A DNA stretch of 64,000 nt from Paracentrotus lividus. Lineage: Eukaryota; Echinodermata; Echinoidea; Camarodonta; Echinidae. Position 1 is the stretch's first letter. The number at the start of each line of letters is the position of its first letter. A program made the translations under genes and the position numbers. A model generated the notes under the pieces. That model searched no databases and was not told the origin of the DNA. It was given only the letters and a program-made list of their open reading frames with translations. Location of the stretch: contig CALNVZ010003426.1 in NCBI GenBank assembly GCA_940671915.1, forward strand, positions 44,425,909 through 44,489,908, read 5' to 3'. Positions 34,241-45,957 of the stretch are shown here, in pieces.

Positions 34241-35059
34241 TTTATGAAGTATAAAAAAATACCGAAATTGGTGTAGGGTATAGAGAATGCTTAATAATGC
34301 TTTGGAAGCCCTTTCCTCATACGTTATCAATAACATTAAACATTTTATTACTAGTACTCCTAATAATGATGCCCATAGTTTTTCCCCACAAAAATGAAGC
34401 CTAAATCTAATTCTCCAATAACTTAATTATTTCATTATACAAAAGAAATGATATAACCAACAAGATTGTAACATTTTTCTTCTTTTTTTTGTATATCCAA
34501 ATGTGTTTCGCTTTGGATTCTCGAAAAATATCTATTAAAAAAAAAAAAAAAACCTGATGAAGACGCTTGAATGTTTAATTAGACAATTTTTGTGTTTCTC
34601 TTCTTTTTTTCTTTTTTTTTCATCCTCTTGTGCGAGTGTTCAAATTTGTGTCCTTAATGATTCTTGACACAACTATTTTTTTTTTAGATTTGAATATACG
34701 AGTAGAATAGTAGTTCGCTTTTGTACGTTAAAGGATTTTGCACTATTTCCATAATTTCAAGAAAATGTCATAACTACACACTGTTAAAACGCTGTGTAAA
34801 AAAAAAAGTTGTATACAATATTCTTAAACAACAGTTGATTAAACTTTAGACAACAAGCTTTGTGTAATGACTTTACACAAGAGTTGGATGGTTCCTATAG
34901 TAACAGCGTCGGTTGTGTAAAGTTTTATACAAGTCGTGTAGTTTCTTTTGTTTTCACAAGATTACATGAGCATTCCGAATGAGTGAACATAAATCATCAG
35001 GATTATCTGAAGTACAGTATACACAAGTATCATCAGCATTAATAGAAACTGTGCTATAT

Positions 35060-36475
35060 CTTAACCCTAATCAGGCCGGGGAGGGGGGTTGAATCAACCC
35101 CCCCCCCTCGAGTTTTTTCGCGACCATGCTGCCGCACGAAAATTTTGTGACCGCGCCGCTCGCTGACTTTTTACTTTTAAGTCTTGCGCATCTTTTGAAA
35201 CCATTTTCGCGAAAATCGGTCATACGGTTAAGACGCTGCACGATTTTCAAAAATATCCGTCGGACCGAAAATCGCTCAAAACGTGATTTTGTGTAGGCCT
35301 ATAAAGTCAATGCAAATAGAGTTTTCTCACCTAATTCACAAAGACACGATTATTGTCACTGTCAATGGCTAAAATAAATTTATTTTAGCATGATTATGCT
35401 TCAAAAAGATCAATCAATTTTGACCAAAAAATAAAGAAAAACAAAAGGTCGAAAACAAAGAAATACATAATAAATTCAAACAACAATGAAATAATAAGAC
35501 AAGATGAATCATCAACCGCGCACGGTCGAAATATAAGCCTCCGCCATTGCCAGATCAGAAAAATATCGCACTTTCATCTATTAATTTTGTTTTTATATAG
35601 AATGAGATTTTTGACCTTGACCTTTGACCTTGTGACCCTAAACCTAATTAGACCATATTCCTCTGGTGATAGATACTACCCTTAAATTTGAAGTTTACAT
35701 CTTCATTGGTTCCCGACATATCGCGATGACAAACTCAATACATAGAATTTCACTATTCGACCTCCGTGACCTTGACCTTTGACCTACATATTCCATAATC
35801 TAATCAGATCATCTTCCTATGGTGGTAAATACTACAACTAAGATTGAAGCTCATATCTCAAATGGTTCTTGAGATATCCCGATAACGAACTCAATACATA
35901 GAATTTCACTATTTTTGACCTCCGTGACCTTGACTTTTGACCTACATACTCCAAAATCTAATCAGATCATATTCCAATGGGGGTACATACTATCCCCAAG
36001 TTTGAAGTTGATATCTAAAGTGGTTCTTGAGATATCGCGATAACGAGCAAGCGGGACGTACGGACGGAAGGACAACCCGAACACATGATGCCTCCGGCAC
36101 CACCTTCGGTGGCGAAGGCATAAAAATGATTTTCATACCAATTTTTTTATTTAGTAAAATTGTTAGGAATGCTACAAAATATATTTAGACCAAAATTTAT
36201 CATTCTAGGAGCTTTATTTAGTAAATTAGAGCAAAAAGTATGAGTTATGCATAAATTAGCATAATTAATTAATATGAAATAAAATCACATTTTTTCATAA
36301 AAATTAATTGTACTAACTTGTAGATTACATCGCACACTACCATTGTGCAAAATTTCCCAGCGCTCGCGCGATCGGCGGCCGAGATCTCAGGGGGGGGGGG
36401 GTTGATTCAACCCCCCCCCCCCTTCGGCCATAGGATCTAGGAGAGCCAAAAAACCCCGGCCTGATTTGGGTTAAG
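35060..36475. mobile_element. Nested TIR element with 155-bp tandem repeats
   Basis: Ends CTTAACCCTAATCAGGCCGG and CCGGCCTGATTTGGGTTAAG inverted, each followed inward by a G- or C-tract with TTGAATCAACCCC. Holds the tandem array at 35612-36060. Confidence 0.75.
35612..36118 (+). repeat. Three 155-158 bp tandem repeats, ACGG run and GCCTCCGGCACC palindrome
   Basis: TGACCTTGACC repeats begin at 35612, 35767 and 35925; shared blocks include TCTAATCAGATCAT and TCAATACATAGAATTTCACT. Then ACGTACGGACGGAAGG and the hairpin GCCTCCGGCACCACCTTCGG. This layout resembles the pearl/CvA elements of marine invertebrates (core repeats plus ACGG tetranucleotides). Confidence 0.7.
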
Positions 36476-36476
36476 G

Positions 36477-36551
36477 CAGTGTCGTAGTCCAGTGGTCGCA
36501 TAATTTGACTGGGGATGCAAAGTTTGTGAGTTCGATTCCCGGCACAGGCAC
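36477..36551 (+). repeat. tRNA-like block with A and B boxes
   Basis: TAGTCCAGTGG fits an A box and AGTTCGATTCCC a B box, about 45 bp apart; terminal GTGTCG / GGCAC pair partly. Probably a SINE head or part of the enclosing element. Confidence 0.4.
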
Positions 36552-36833
36552 TTTTTAAAATTTTATTTTAAACAACTTTCTTAAACAAATATGTTGTTTA
36601 AAATTGTTTTAATCGATATTTGTGTAAGATTCAACAGTTAATTAAATTTTAAACAACAGGTGTTGTGTAATGACTTTACACAAAAGTTGGATGCTTCATA
36701 TAGTAAACAGCGGTTGTGTAAAGTTTTAAACAAGTTGTGTATTTTTTATTTATTTTTTTTTTTACATAGCGTTTTAACAGTGCCATAAAGATTTTATAAT
36801 CATACCTTGATTTCCAGAAATTCAAACCAGACA

Positions 36834-37367
36834 ATGGGCTCAGGATCAAGTACAGCTGCAGTGCCAAGTCCTGCTCATCATCATGGTGCCAATAACGAGA
36901 CAGGACCTCCTGGACCAAGCTCCTCGAATTCTTTCCATGCAAGGACTGGATGGGAGTGGTTCGAAGTCAACTTCAACACTATGGAATTAGCGGACGATTC
37001 CGATTCTGAGGTCGAAGCCAACGAGGAAACGACGTCCCCCGATGATCCAGTAAGGGAGACGACCGGGGACGCAGCTCCTGCAAATGCGACAACAATGCCC
37101 AGTTCAACGGAGGCAGGAGGAAATGAGGGCGATAGAGAAGGCGCGGCTGACGCTGCGTCTCCAGAACAACCTGCCGCAGACCCAAAGGCATCATCAGATT
37201 CTGACAAACCGAATGAAGATCCAGGTGCTGCTGGCGTGGAATCTGCTATAGCCCCTCTTCCAACGACTGACCCTACTCCTGCTGCTCCTCCGGCTCCCGC
37301 ACCGGCTCCTGCTAAACCTCCAACTCCTAATTTACCTTCATTATCAGTCACTGGTCTTAAACTATAT
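36834..37367 (+). CDS. Transglutaminase B exon 1: N-myristoylated disordered tail
   Basis: Start chosen at MGSGSS because it matches MGTGTS of paralogue A. An acceptor-like GATTTCCAG ends at 36817, so a 5' UTR exon is likely. 178 codons, donor TAT|GTAAGT. Tail ends in Pro/Ala repeats and LSVTGLKLY, the first domain strand. Confidence 0.9.
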
Positions 37368-40300
37368 GTAAGTATTGTGAAATAGTTGTGCGAAGTAAGA
37401 TACTAGTACTGTCTCTTCATCTCCGTGTTATCTATAATAATTATTTAGAAATAAAGAGGCGAATTTTTTTTTTATCATGATTTTTTTTTAATCAATCAGA
37501 ATTATTCTTTGTTCAGTAAATTAAACAATAAATAAGAGCAGTTTTCAGTTGCTACGGACAATGATGATACCATATTCTATAAATAATATTGATATTACGA
37601 ATCACAGCACCGTGAAATCTGAAATATATTTGAAATCATTAAACAATAATGATAGTAAAAAAAAAACATGTACAAATGAATTCAATTTGAAAGACTTCAC
37701 CCTTTGACCGATGGACCCTTAATCTTACCCCCAGATTATTGAATTGGTTTATTGATAATTCAGGAACTGGAAAATGCGCAGGCGCATCACACGGATGAGT
37801 TCGAACAAGACGCAAGCAGAGGTCCTGATCTGATCGTGAGAAGAGGTCAAGAGTTCACCATGGAGGTCAAACTCAACCGGAAGTACCATCCAGAATTAGA
37901 AACCATAATTCTTCGATTTGCTGCTAAAAGTAAGAACCGTCATCTATAATGGTAGAAAATATTTTGTAAAGAAGACTACAATTATATGGCAATTTGTTAG
38001 ACTTCCAACATTTACCGGTATTACCAGCAAGGGCGGATCCGTATGGGAGCGGGGCACATCCGAATTATAGGGGTGGGGGCACCTGCTGGACACACTTTCT
38101 TTTGGTATGGGATGATAAATGAATCACCCTTTACTACCTTAACAACCAGTTGATAGGGGCGCCTCCACACCCCCCACCCGACTTTTAACATCAATAGGAA
38201 ATTTTTATTTTTAAAATTATAGGGGGCACGTACCCTGATTGATTGACAGCGATTCTGATAATGACGACTCAACTTTAAGGCAATGCTTGTAATTGTCAGA
38301 CAAGGTATTGCATATCTTCAGCGCAAGAAATTGATTTAATATTATTGCACGACATCAATTCTACTATAAGTATTCATACATAAGCAATATATAATGCACT
38401 TTAAAATTGTTTTATTCATTTTTCTCCCCACAGCGAAAGTACCGAGACCTACGAATGGGACTTTGATATCTTTACCACTAAATGGCACATTTGAAGAAGA
38501 CGAATGGAGCGTCAAAGTAGATTCCATAGAAGAAAAGTCAGTTAAGGTATACATGACATTTATTTCTCTATCCTCCCCTGACTCATTTTCTCGCTTCTCC
38601 CCCCCCCCCCCCCCCTCTCTCTCTCTCTCTTCCTCTCTGTCATTTATCTAATGTCCCCATTATCCTACTCCGTCCTTCACCCGCACACCAGCAGACTCTC
38701 CGAATATCTCACCCATTCATATATATATTTAAAAAAAATTAAATGTTTGGACTTACATGAACACTTGTAATTAATCCATTTGATATTTTAGTAGGCCTAT
38801 ATACAATACAAAAAATGCTCCAAAATGCTCCAAATTTTATTGTCCGAAATGGATATTATGTTTGCTCCTTTTCTCGTGGGCCCGGCGACCGCTGAGCAGC
38901 TCCAGGTGGGCGGTGCTCTATCCCCCTTTGTTGAACGTGAAACAGGGAAGCAGACATATTTGTAGAAATTTGTTCTTGGGTTCTTAGTGCAGCATGCTAA
39001 TATTTTTTATTTTTTTATTTATTTATTTATTTATTTATTTTTATTTTTTTTTTAGTACTTAAGTACTTATCATACCTATGTCTGGTTCCAGGTATTAGTA
39101 AAGAGCGCCCCCACCGCCATCGTAAGCTGCTACAACCACACGATCCTGGTGAAGAACACCAAGTCTGGCGTACGACGCGAGTTCAAACAGAAGAAGATCA
39201 TAACCATGCTCTTCAATCCGTGGTGCGACAAGGACTCGGTCTTCCTCGAAAGCGATGATGAGAGGAAGGAATATATCCTGCAGGACGTTGGTTTGATATG
39301 GCGTGGATCTTATAAGAACTTTCACGCGAAAAAATGGAACTTTGGACAGTTTGACCTGGACGTGAGGGAAGTAGTCTTACAGCTTCTTGAGGATCACATC
39401 AAGGCTGATGATAGGTGGAATCCAATAAAGGTAATCATTGCAACATAGACAGAGGTAAAGCACCCTTTTCATGTTTTCCTGTCACTATTACAAACTTAAG
39501 GTCTTTCTCTTTTTCCACAGCAATCAAGGTGAGGAGAATATGGCCTACACGACTGTTTAGTGTGTGGTTTGAATAAATACCCTTTAACATTAGCGGGAAA
39601 AGTAACGTCTTTATGGTAGCATTTGGCATTCAGAGGTGTTTTCAAGTCGTTATTCATTATCAGTATTTTTATCTAGGGCGGGTGTGGTAGTAGCTGGAAT
39701 AGTGATTTATGATAGTATTAGAAGTGCTCCCTGATTGAAAGGGGTCTCCCGCAGTTTCGACTTTTTTTTATTGTTGGCCGCTATATTTACATTGAATTCA
39801 TATGTAGAGAGATAATCCTATTTTACGAATGTAAAGCCATTTGATTGCTCTTATTTTTCACTTATTGTCCAGGTGTCCCGGGTAATGTCATCCATAATCA
39901 ACGATTCTGGTCGGGGACCTTCTGGCGTACTGGTTGGTAACTGGAGTGGGGAATATGACGATGGCACAAGTCCTACTAAATGGAATGGAAGTGTAGCTAT
40001 TTTGGAGGAGTATAAAGGGACGGGGCAACCCGTGATGTAAGTAACTCATATAGTTTATATTCCTCTTTATTATTTAATAATTATGGACAGCTTGATGCTG
40101 GCATCTGGACAAGATAGTATCGCATATTGCAATACCAATTGCCTGTTTAAACAAAAGGGTAAGGGTCGCAAATCTATTTCGTCTTTATATTTCAGTGCAT
40201 CTGTTAGCTTTAATTTCCTGCAAGAAAGAAGCATCAATACAATAGATACTGCCTTGACACCCCTTGACACTCAAGAAATAAGACAGTATAATATTTATGT

Positions 40301-43300
40301 TTGACTAACTCACCAGGTTTGGACAATGTTGGGTGTTCTCTGGAGTCTTCACCACCATTCTCCGTTGCCTCGGTATCCCCGCTCGAAGCGTCACTAACTT
40401 CGCCTCCGCACACGACACTGACGATAACATGACAATCGACAAGTATGTCGACCTCTGGGGCCACGACCTAAAGAAGGGCCACGACTCGGTCTGGAACTTC
40501 CATGTCTGGAACGAGGCTTGGATGATTAGACCTGACCTCGATCCAGGACTAGGAGGGTGGCAGGCTGTGGACTCTACTCCGCAGGAAACAAGTGACGGTA
40601 TGAAGATTGTATTTATTTTTACAGACTATTGTAATTATTCACCCATTGTGCTCGTCAGATTGGCATTTGAAGATCTCTATTAAATGATTCTTAGGTATTT
40701 AGCAATATTTAGCTAACCCATCATCAAAATACGGAGTTCCAACCTAGATTATAATGGGCCAGTGTCATCCCTGAATATAAATGTTGGCAGAATAGTCGTC
40801 AGGCATGTCGAGGACCTACTAGATGTGATAAACGTCACACACTATACTTATTTGAATGTTTCCCCTTCTAATTTTACTGAACAGGTCAGTTCCAGTGTGG
40901 ACCTGCCCCTGTCATTGCTGTTAAACGTGGTCTCGTCAATCAAGGCCATGACACAAGGTATGCTGTAATATCAGTTTCGCATGATAGTAATCTTTTTATG
41001 AAATAATTTTACTGTGTTCGTTGTAAAGGCAGCTCAAAACTCTTTCCTGGCACGATGTGGCCACTGTCGTGCAACAATGTATTTGATATTACTTTCACGA
41101 TGTTTTTTTTTTTTTTTTTTTAGACTTCATGAATGTATGAATATGGTCTTTAGGTCATTAAAGTAGGAACATAACAGTCCTTTATATTTCTGTATGTGTT
41201 TGATGTAGGCCGAGTACATTCGATATCATAAGGCTGGGTAAAAGTGACTTACTGGAGAAGTCTATCGATTCTTCAAACTGCTCTAATTTTCTGTACCCCT
41301 TCACGCTCCAACTTAGGTTCGTGTTCGCCGAGGTAAATGCCGACAGAGTGATATGGGAGGTCAGGAAGGGGAGGCACAACCCCAATGACCCCATGTCTGC
41401 CAAGTTCAAACACATCAGCCTCTCAAAGAATTCGGTAGGCAAGAGCATCAGTACCAAAGCAGTAGGAAGTGACGCACGGAATGATGTCACGATGGAGTAC
41501 AAGTTCCCTGAAGGTCAGTTAAAAGGGGTTTGAAAGTTGTGTTTTCTGTGTCCTGCAACGGAAATAATGAAGATCGATATAAAGTTACGATCAATATAAA
41601 ATCATTTTTAGCTCGGTAGCCTCATTTGAAACATGGGTAAATTCATAGATCAGGATTAGGATCATCATTATTTAAGCACCCTGTCCATAATGAGGCTATA
41701 AAGAAAAAAAAATCAATCGCAACTTTTTATTTATCGTTTGTCTTTATGTTACAGGGCACATGTCACATAAACATGTTCTACCTGGACTTTCCTTTGTATT
41801 TATTTGCAATGTTCATAGGTATATTGTTATTTCATTGAACACATCATGGTTCTTTCTATGGGGAATATTAATATGATCATTTAGTTAATAACGTTACGTT
41901 TGCAGTATATGGCTCTCAAATTTCTAGTCTTGTTCTGAGCTTTTCTTGAGCTTTATCAAACATAAAGCCCACGCACAAACAAAGATTCTTCTTGAAAGTA
42001 AACCTTCATCGAAACTGCCCTAACTAGGCTAGAAAAGTGATTCCGACATTACAATTTATTTGGACGTAATCATATTTTGTTAATTAATGTATTCACACCA
42101 AATAGGATCTGAGGACGAACGTGCGGCGGTCAGGAACGCGGTCAACAAGGGCATGAGCCGCGGTGTTTATCGCGAAGACGGTTCGGTAGATGATGTCGTA
42201 TTCCTCATTGACGAGATAGATAACGTATGGATCGGAGATGATTTCAACATCAATATCAAGACGACAAACAAGTGCGATAAACCTCGCACGGTCTTCTTGA
42301 AAACAAACGTGGAAAGCTGCTACTATACAGGTAAAGTTTGTTTTCTTGGCTTGCATGATTTCTACTTTCACATTGTCAATCAGATTCTGTTGTCAATCAC
42401 TGCGATTTTCCTCATTTAGAATGCTTGCATAATGGCTTTGTACACAAAAATAATCATGGATTTTAGGAAACACATAGCATGTTAATATCCCAATATTTCT
42501 TTTACTTATCTACAGTGCAACAGTAAATCTAAATATCTAAAATAATAATTAATATTAATAGTACTAATACTTCACATCACAGTGAAGCCATCGTATTCAT
42601 TGTATAAGAGTTAAACATATTACACGTGACGGACCTGCCTATGACATTATTGTTTAACTTCATTTGATAATGTAAACCCGTTTACTTTTCACATTAAAAA
42701 ATGTAACGTCATGAATGCACTCCATATTTGTACAATTCAAATAGGCATTGCCATGGAATCAATCAAGCGTGAGAAGTTGACGTTGAAGATTGGTCCGCAG
42801 GAGACGGTTGAGAGTGACATCCAGATCAAGGTCGATGACTACCTTGGTAAGATCGACGACCAGGGCCTACTTTCAGTCTTCGGTATCGTATCAGTCAAGG
42901 TGAGTGATGGCCGAGAACCGTAAGACCTGGAGACCCAGGAGGCCGACTTCCTGCGAGGTCGAATGCAATTTAGACATGCAAACCGGAGAAATAACCGTTA
43001 CTATCAAAATTGTCCTTGCGGGCCTTCGATAATAAGTCTTCAGTCCCGTTGATTTTAATTTGTATTATTGGGGTGAAACATTCTTAGAGGAAAAGTGGCC
43101 TCACGGGCCTTGGTCTCCAAGGCTTTTTTTTTTAAATTGACTCCGGATATGGATAAGGTTGAGTGATTCGAGACACTTTTAACTAATATTTATAAAATAT
43201 AAATCAGTTTCGGTGTTTTTAACAAGATAATTCAGATAGAGAGGATTGCTTCATAAAAAATGTAGATCTCTTTGGTCGTTAACCAACGAAATTCATGTAG

Positions 43301-44202
43301 TGCGGTTATGTACTTTGTGATTGAATAATTTGATTCCCAATATCAGGAGACCGGAATGACAGCCACTTTGCAGGATGAAATCAGGCTGAAGATCCCTGAC
43401 CTTGAGGTCAAAGGTGAAGTCATCGGGTCAGAGGTCAAACTCACTGTAGAGTTCAGAAACCCTCTGCAAAAGACCTTGATGGACTGTGAGTTCGTCGTGG
43501 AAGCTCCTAAACTTGTGAAGCCGTTCGCCGTTCAACACCCGTAAGTGATTCAGTTTAATTCAACTTGAACAATCACATGAATAATTCTTTGCTAGCTCTT
43601 GAGAAGCCAAATGCAATATAGCTGCCAAACAAGTGGGGGGGGGGCGGAATTAACGGTATTGCGTGATTTCAAAAGCCACGTTATCGCCAACGCAACTGTG
43701 CTTGAAAAGTCTTCAATGGCGATGCGGGTAAATGGTTTACAAATCCTGTAAGAACACGATCCAAGGTTGGCCTGACATAGATTCAGGTGATTTCATTTGG
43801 GGGAAATATGACATTGTAAGACTTCTAATTAGTAGTGACTGAATAGAGATTGATCTTAGCTGCAAAGTTCCCATTGATTACAAGCTTTTATTCTTACCGC
43901 TTAGCGGGCTCACTTACATTGTCTTGATTTATAATAAACATTTAAACATTTGTTGGTTACATTTTCCCCAATAAAAATTGAACAGAAACAAAATCTGGTT
44001 GATTTTTTAAGCACTAGGAACAAATCAAATTCAATCTTCATTTTCTTTCTTCTCCAGGAACATCAAAGCAGGAGAGAAGATATCTAAGGAGATAACATTC
44101 AAAGCAAGAGCTCGAGGTCGAAAGGATGTCCTAGTAGAGTTCGACTCTCAATACCTCAATGATGTCACAGGCTCTGTGGTTGTCGACGTCAAGGAGGCAT
44201 AA
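36834..44202 (+). CDS. Transglutaminase B (tandem paralogue 2), 12 coding exons
   Basis: Spliced gene of about 861 residues, same orientation as paralogue A. Exons: 36834-37367, 37764-37929, 38434-38546, 39092-39430, 39873-40036, 40317-40597, 40885-40957, 41317-41513, 42106-42330, 42745-42899, 43347-43540, 44058-44202; all joints are GT-AG and in phase. Residues 1-178 are a disordered tail: MGSGSS (N-myristoylation consensus), a Trp motif (GWEWFEVNF), a Ser/Asp/Glu-rich part, then Pro/Ala repeats. Then RRGQEF sandwich, core with GQCWVFSG (Cys443), [10 protein letters not shown] (His501) and VDSTPQE (Asp524), and two barrels. Cys-His (58) and His-Asp (23) spacings equal those of human TG2. The tail is about 50 residues longer than in A. 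Expected role: membrane-associated protein cross-linking; the substrate is unknown. Confidence 0.96.
37764..37929 (+). CDS. Transglutaminase B exon 2: N-terminal beta-sandwich
   Basis: Acceptor TTGATAATTCAG, donor A|GTAAGA. Contains [18 protein letters not shown]. 166 nt, equal to paralogue A exon 3. Confidence 0.93.
38026..38240. mobile_element. Degraded G-tract element (GGCGGATCCG) in transglutaminase B intron 2
   Basis: Begins GCAAGGGCGGATCCGTATGG with short G-runs; ends in GGGGGCACGTACCCTGATTG. Contains an ACACTTTCTTTTGGTATGGG block like one in the MITE at 30559. Confidence 0.45.
38434..38546 (+). CDS. Transglutaminase B exon 3
   Basis: Acceptor TTTTTCTCCCCACAG, donor AAG|GTATAC. Encodes [20 protein letters not shown], matching the 5' third of paralogue A exon 4. 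Confidence 0.92.
39092..39430 (+). CDS. Transglutaminase B exon 4
   Basis: Acceptor GTCTGGTTCCAG, donor AAG|GTAATC. Encodes [37 protein letters not shown] and [10 protein letters not shown]. Matches the middle of paralogue A exon 4. Confidence 0.95.
39873..40036 (+). CDS. Transglutaminase B exon 5: oxyanion Trp segment
   Basis: Acceptor CTTATTGTCCAG, donor AT|GTAAGT. Encodes [20 protein letters not shown]; the first Trp corresponds to human TG2 Trp241. Confidence 0.94.
40317..40597 (+). CDS. Transglutaminase B exon 6: catalytic Cys443, His501, Asp524
   Basis: Acceptor CTAACTCACCAG, donor G|GTATGA. Carries the whole triad with textbook spacing. Confidence 0.97.
40885..40957 (+). CDS. Transglutaminase B exon 7
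   Basis: Acceptor TTTTACTGAACAG, donor AG|GTATGC. 73 nt, encodes [20 protein letters not shown]. It serves as the template that fixes the start of paralogue A exon 6. Confidence 0.94.
41317..41513 (+). CDS. Transglutaminase B exon 8
   Basis: Acceptor CCAACTTAG, donor G|GTCAGT. Encodes [15 protein letters not shown] through [10 protein letters not shown]. Confidence 0.94.
42106..42330 (+). CDS. Transglutaminase B exon 9: start of barrel 1
   Basis: Acceptor CACACCAAATAG, donor G|GTAAAG. 225 nt, uninterrupted where paralogue A has an intron; encodes [20 protein letters not shown] and [19 protein letters not shown]. Confidence 0.94.
42745..42899 (+). CDS. Transglutaminase B exon 10: barrel 1
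   Basis: Acceptor ATTCAAATAG, donor AAG|GTGAGT. Encodes [19 protein letters not shown] and [11 protein letters not shown]. Confidence 0.92.
43347..43540 (+). CDS. Transglutaminase B exon 11: barrel 2
   Basis: Acceptor CCCAATATCAG, donor CC|GTAAGT. Encodes [19 protein letters not shown] and EAPKLVKPF. Unlike paralogue A, the following intron shows no repeat of the exon end. Confidence 0.94.
44058..44202 (+). CDS. Transglutaminase B exon 12: C terminus
   Basis: Acceptor TTTCTTCTCCAG; ends VVVDVKEA then TAA at 44200-44202. Confidence 0.94.
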
Positions 44203-44373
44203 CATAATGAAATTAATTTTCTTCTACAATTTAAAGTCAAACTAATTTCAGATAATTTTAAGTCAAGCTAAGTTCAGGTATGGATTGTAAATGTCACATG
44301 AATTAAGATACAACTTTAAAAACATAATTTTCTTAGAATATTGATTTCCACGAAAAAATAATTTCCATGTATA

Positions 44374-44845
44374 CAGTCTGTGTCAAATAAAATGGTACAA
44401 GTGAAAAACATTTTTTTATAGTATGAAGATTATTCACAACCTAGTATTGTTTGGGTGTATTTTTATAAAGCGGGAAAATCAGACTTTCACCTACGATTTT
44501 TTTTTTTGATAACATTTGGTGCTGTAACTTTTGAGATATGACTAGTTTTGTGCAATCAAGAAAAATCCAGTTTCCGCACGCCGTCGCATGCCTTTGTGTA
44601 CGTTTCGCATAATGTCCATGAAATTCAGCGCTCCAGAACAATAGAAGTGCGTAATTTCGACTTGTTCCTCGTCGCACAAAATTTGGCATAACTTTTGTTT
44701 TATGAAAGCAAATTATACAGAGCAAAGCGCATCAGCAAGGAAAATCTTTTGGCTTTAATTTGGTACCACATACATACATTATTTGAAAAGATTTCACATC
44801 TAAATTATTTTTTCCCCGACTGTACCATTTTTTTTACACAGACTG
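44374..44845. mobile_element. TA-flanked MITE, CAGTCTGTGTCAAA family, copy 1
   Basis: 472 bp; ends CAGTCTGTGTCAAATAAAAT and its inverted partner, TA on both sides. Internal blocks (TTTTGTGCGACGAGGAAC, AAATTCAGCGCTCCAGAA) recur inverted in copy 2 at 62137. It begins 172 bp after the stop codon of transglutaminase B. Confidence 0.85.
44386..44391 (+). promoter_or_regulatory. Candidate poly(A) signal for transglutaminase B, inside a MITE end
   Basis: First AATAAA after the stop codon (184 bp downstream). It lies in the terminal repeat of the MITE 44374-44845, so the element may supply the 3' end of the mRNA. Next candidates are more than 500 bp further. Confidence 0.4.
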
Positions 44846-45907
44846 TATGTCATGTTGGTGAACTAAAAATAATTATATGAATTAGTTGTTATAAACACCG
44901 GACTTAACGTATTACCCTATATTACCTCGTTATATCAGGGATTAAACGAATTGTACTTTTTTAATAATTATTCTACACAAAAAAAAGAAGAATTATATTG
45001 AATAAGGCTTGTCTCATTTATTGTTTTTGTTTATAATATATAACTCTCTCATTATATTTTGTGTTCCTATTTTTGCTTAATATAATTATATTAAATTTAT
45101 TATTATGTTTACTAAAAGTATGAAATCATAGTTGTTTTTCATAATGTGTTGTGTACATATGAGTGTCAAATATTGACTTTAATTACACTTTCCAAATTTT
45201 GTAACTCTATAAAAGTACTATGATCTAATTAAGAAGATGTATTTATTTTCTACGCTCAGGTGATAATGAAACCTTAGATTGATTTAGAAACTAAGATTTC
45301 ACAAGATGTTTTGATTAGTCTGTTTTGATTCGTCAAATTTCAACTCAAAGGATTTTATCAAATATGCTTCTTTTGCAGTTTTGGCGTTGTTATTTCCATT
45401 AATTTAAACAAGCCAGTTGTATTTGTTTCGATGACTCGACCTTTGTAGGTCCGTCCACTCTCTTTTTTAGAAGTCTTAGTCATTCTACGCCGGCTTTGTT
45501 ATAAATAAAAAAAAACATTTATTTCTGTGTATGTGTTATGTATAAAACTTTAAGAGTTACTTCAAGCCACCATTTGTAAAAGAAATATTAAAAAGAATTA
45601 CATTATAACGTGATTAAAAGTAGACCTTATTGATCAGGGTTTTAAAAAGGTTTCCATGTAACTTGTTAAACCGATGAATCTCTCCAAACTTCATTATTGC
45701 TATTCCGGTATTTGTTCCCAATAAATTATTTTTTTTAAATGCAACATATGAAAAACAACCAATTCAACTTAGTTTGTTATGTAAATCACTATTCTGTGCA
45801 TGGGATATAGCTTCACGTCCACATACACACTCACCATACAGCACAGCCCACACCCTCACACACACAAAATCAAACATACTCCTTACAAATACACCTACGG
45901 GCATCAT

Positions 45908-45957
<50 letters not shown>

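Larger units (their letters stand above)
31833..34778. other. Intergenic, nothing gene-like
   Basis: AT-rich with a GA repeat, a 58-base A run, an ATT repeat and many short homopolymers. Confidence 0.6.
34779..36782. mobile_element. Composite TIR element upstream of transglutaminase B
   Basis: Outer ends CACTGTTAAAACGCTGTGTA and its inverted partner TACATAGCGTTTTAACAGTG. Both subterminal regions share, in direct orientation, blocks such as TGTGTAATGACTTTACACAA and GGTTGTGTAAAGTTTTA. The middle holds a second TIR element and a tRNA-like block. No clear target duplication. The right end is 35 bp before the first coding-exon acceptor of transglutaminase B. Confidence 0.75.

Noticed and set aside
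36807-36833. Extra codons before MGSGSS in transglutaminase B
   Set aside because: They need a non-ATG start; a splice acceptor ends at 36817 and paralogue A begins at the equivalent MGTGTS.
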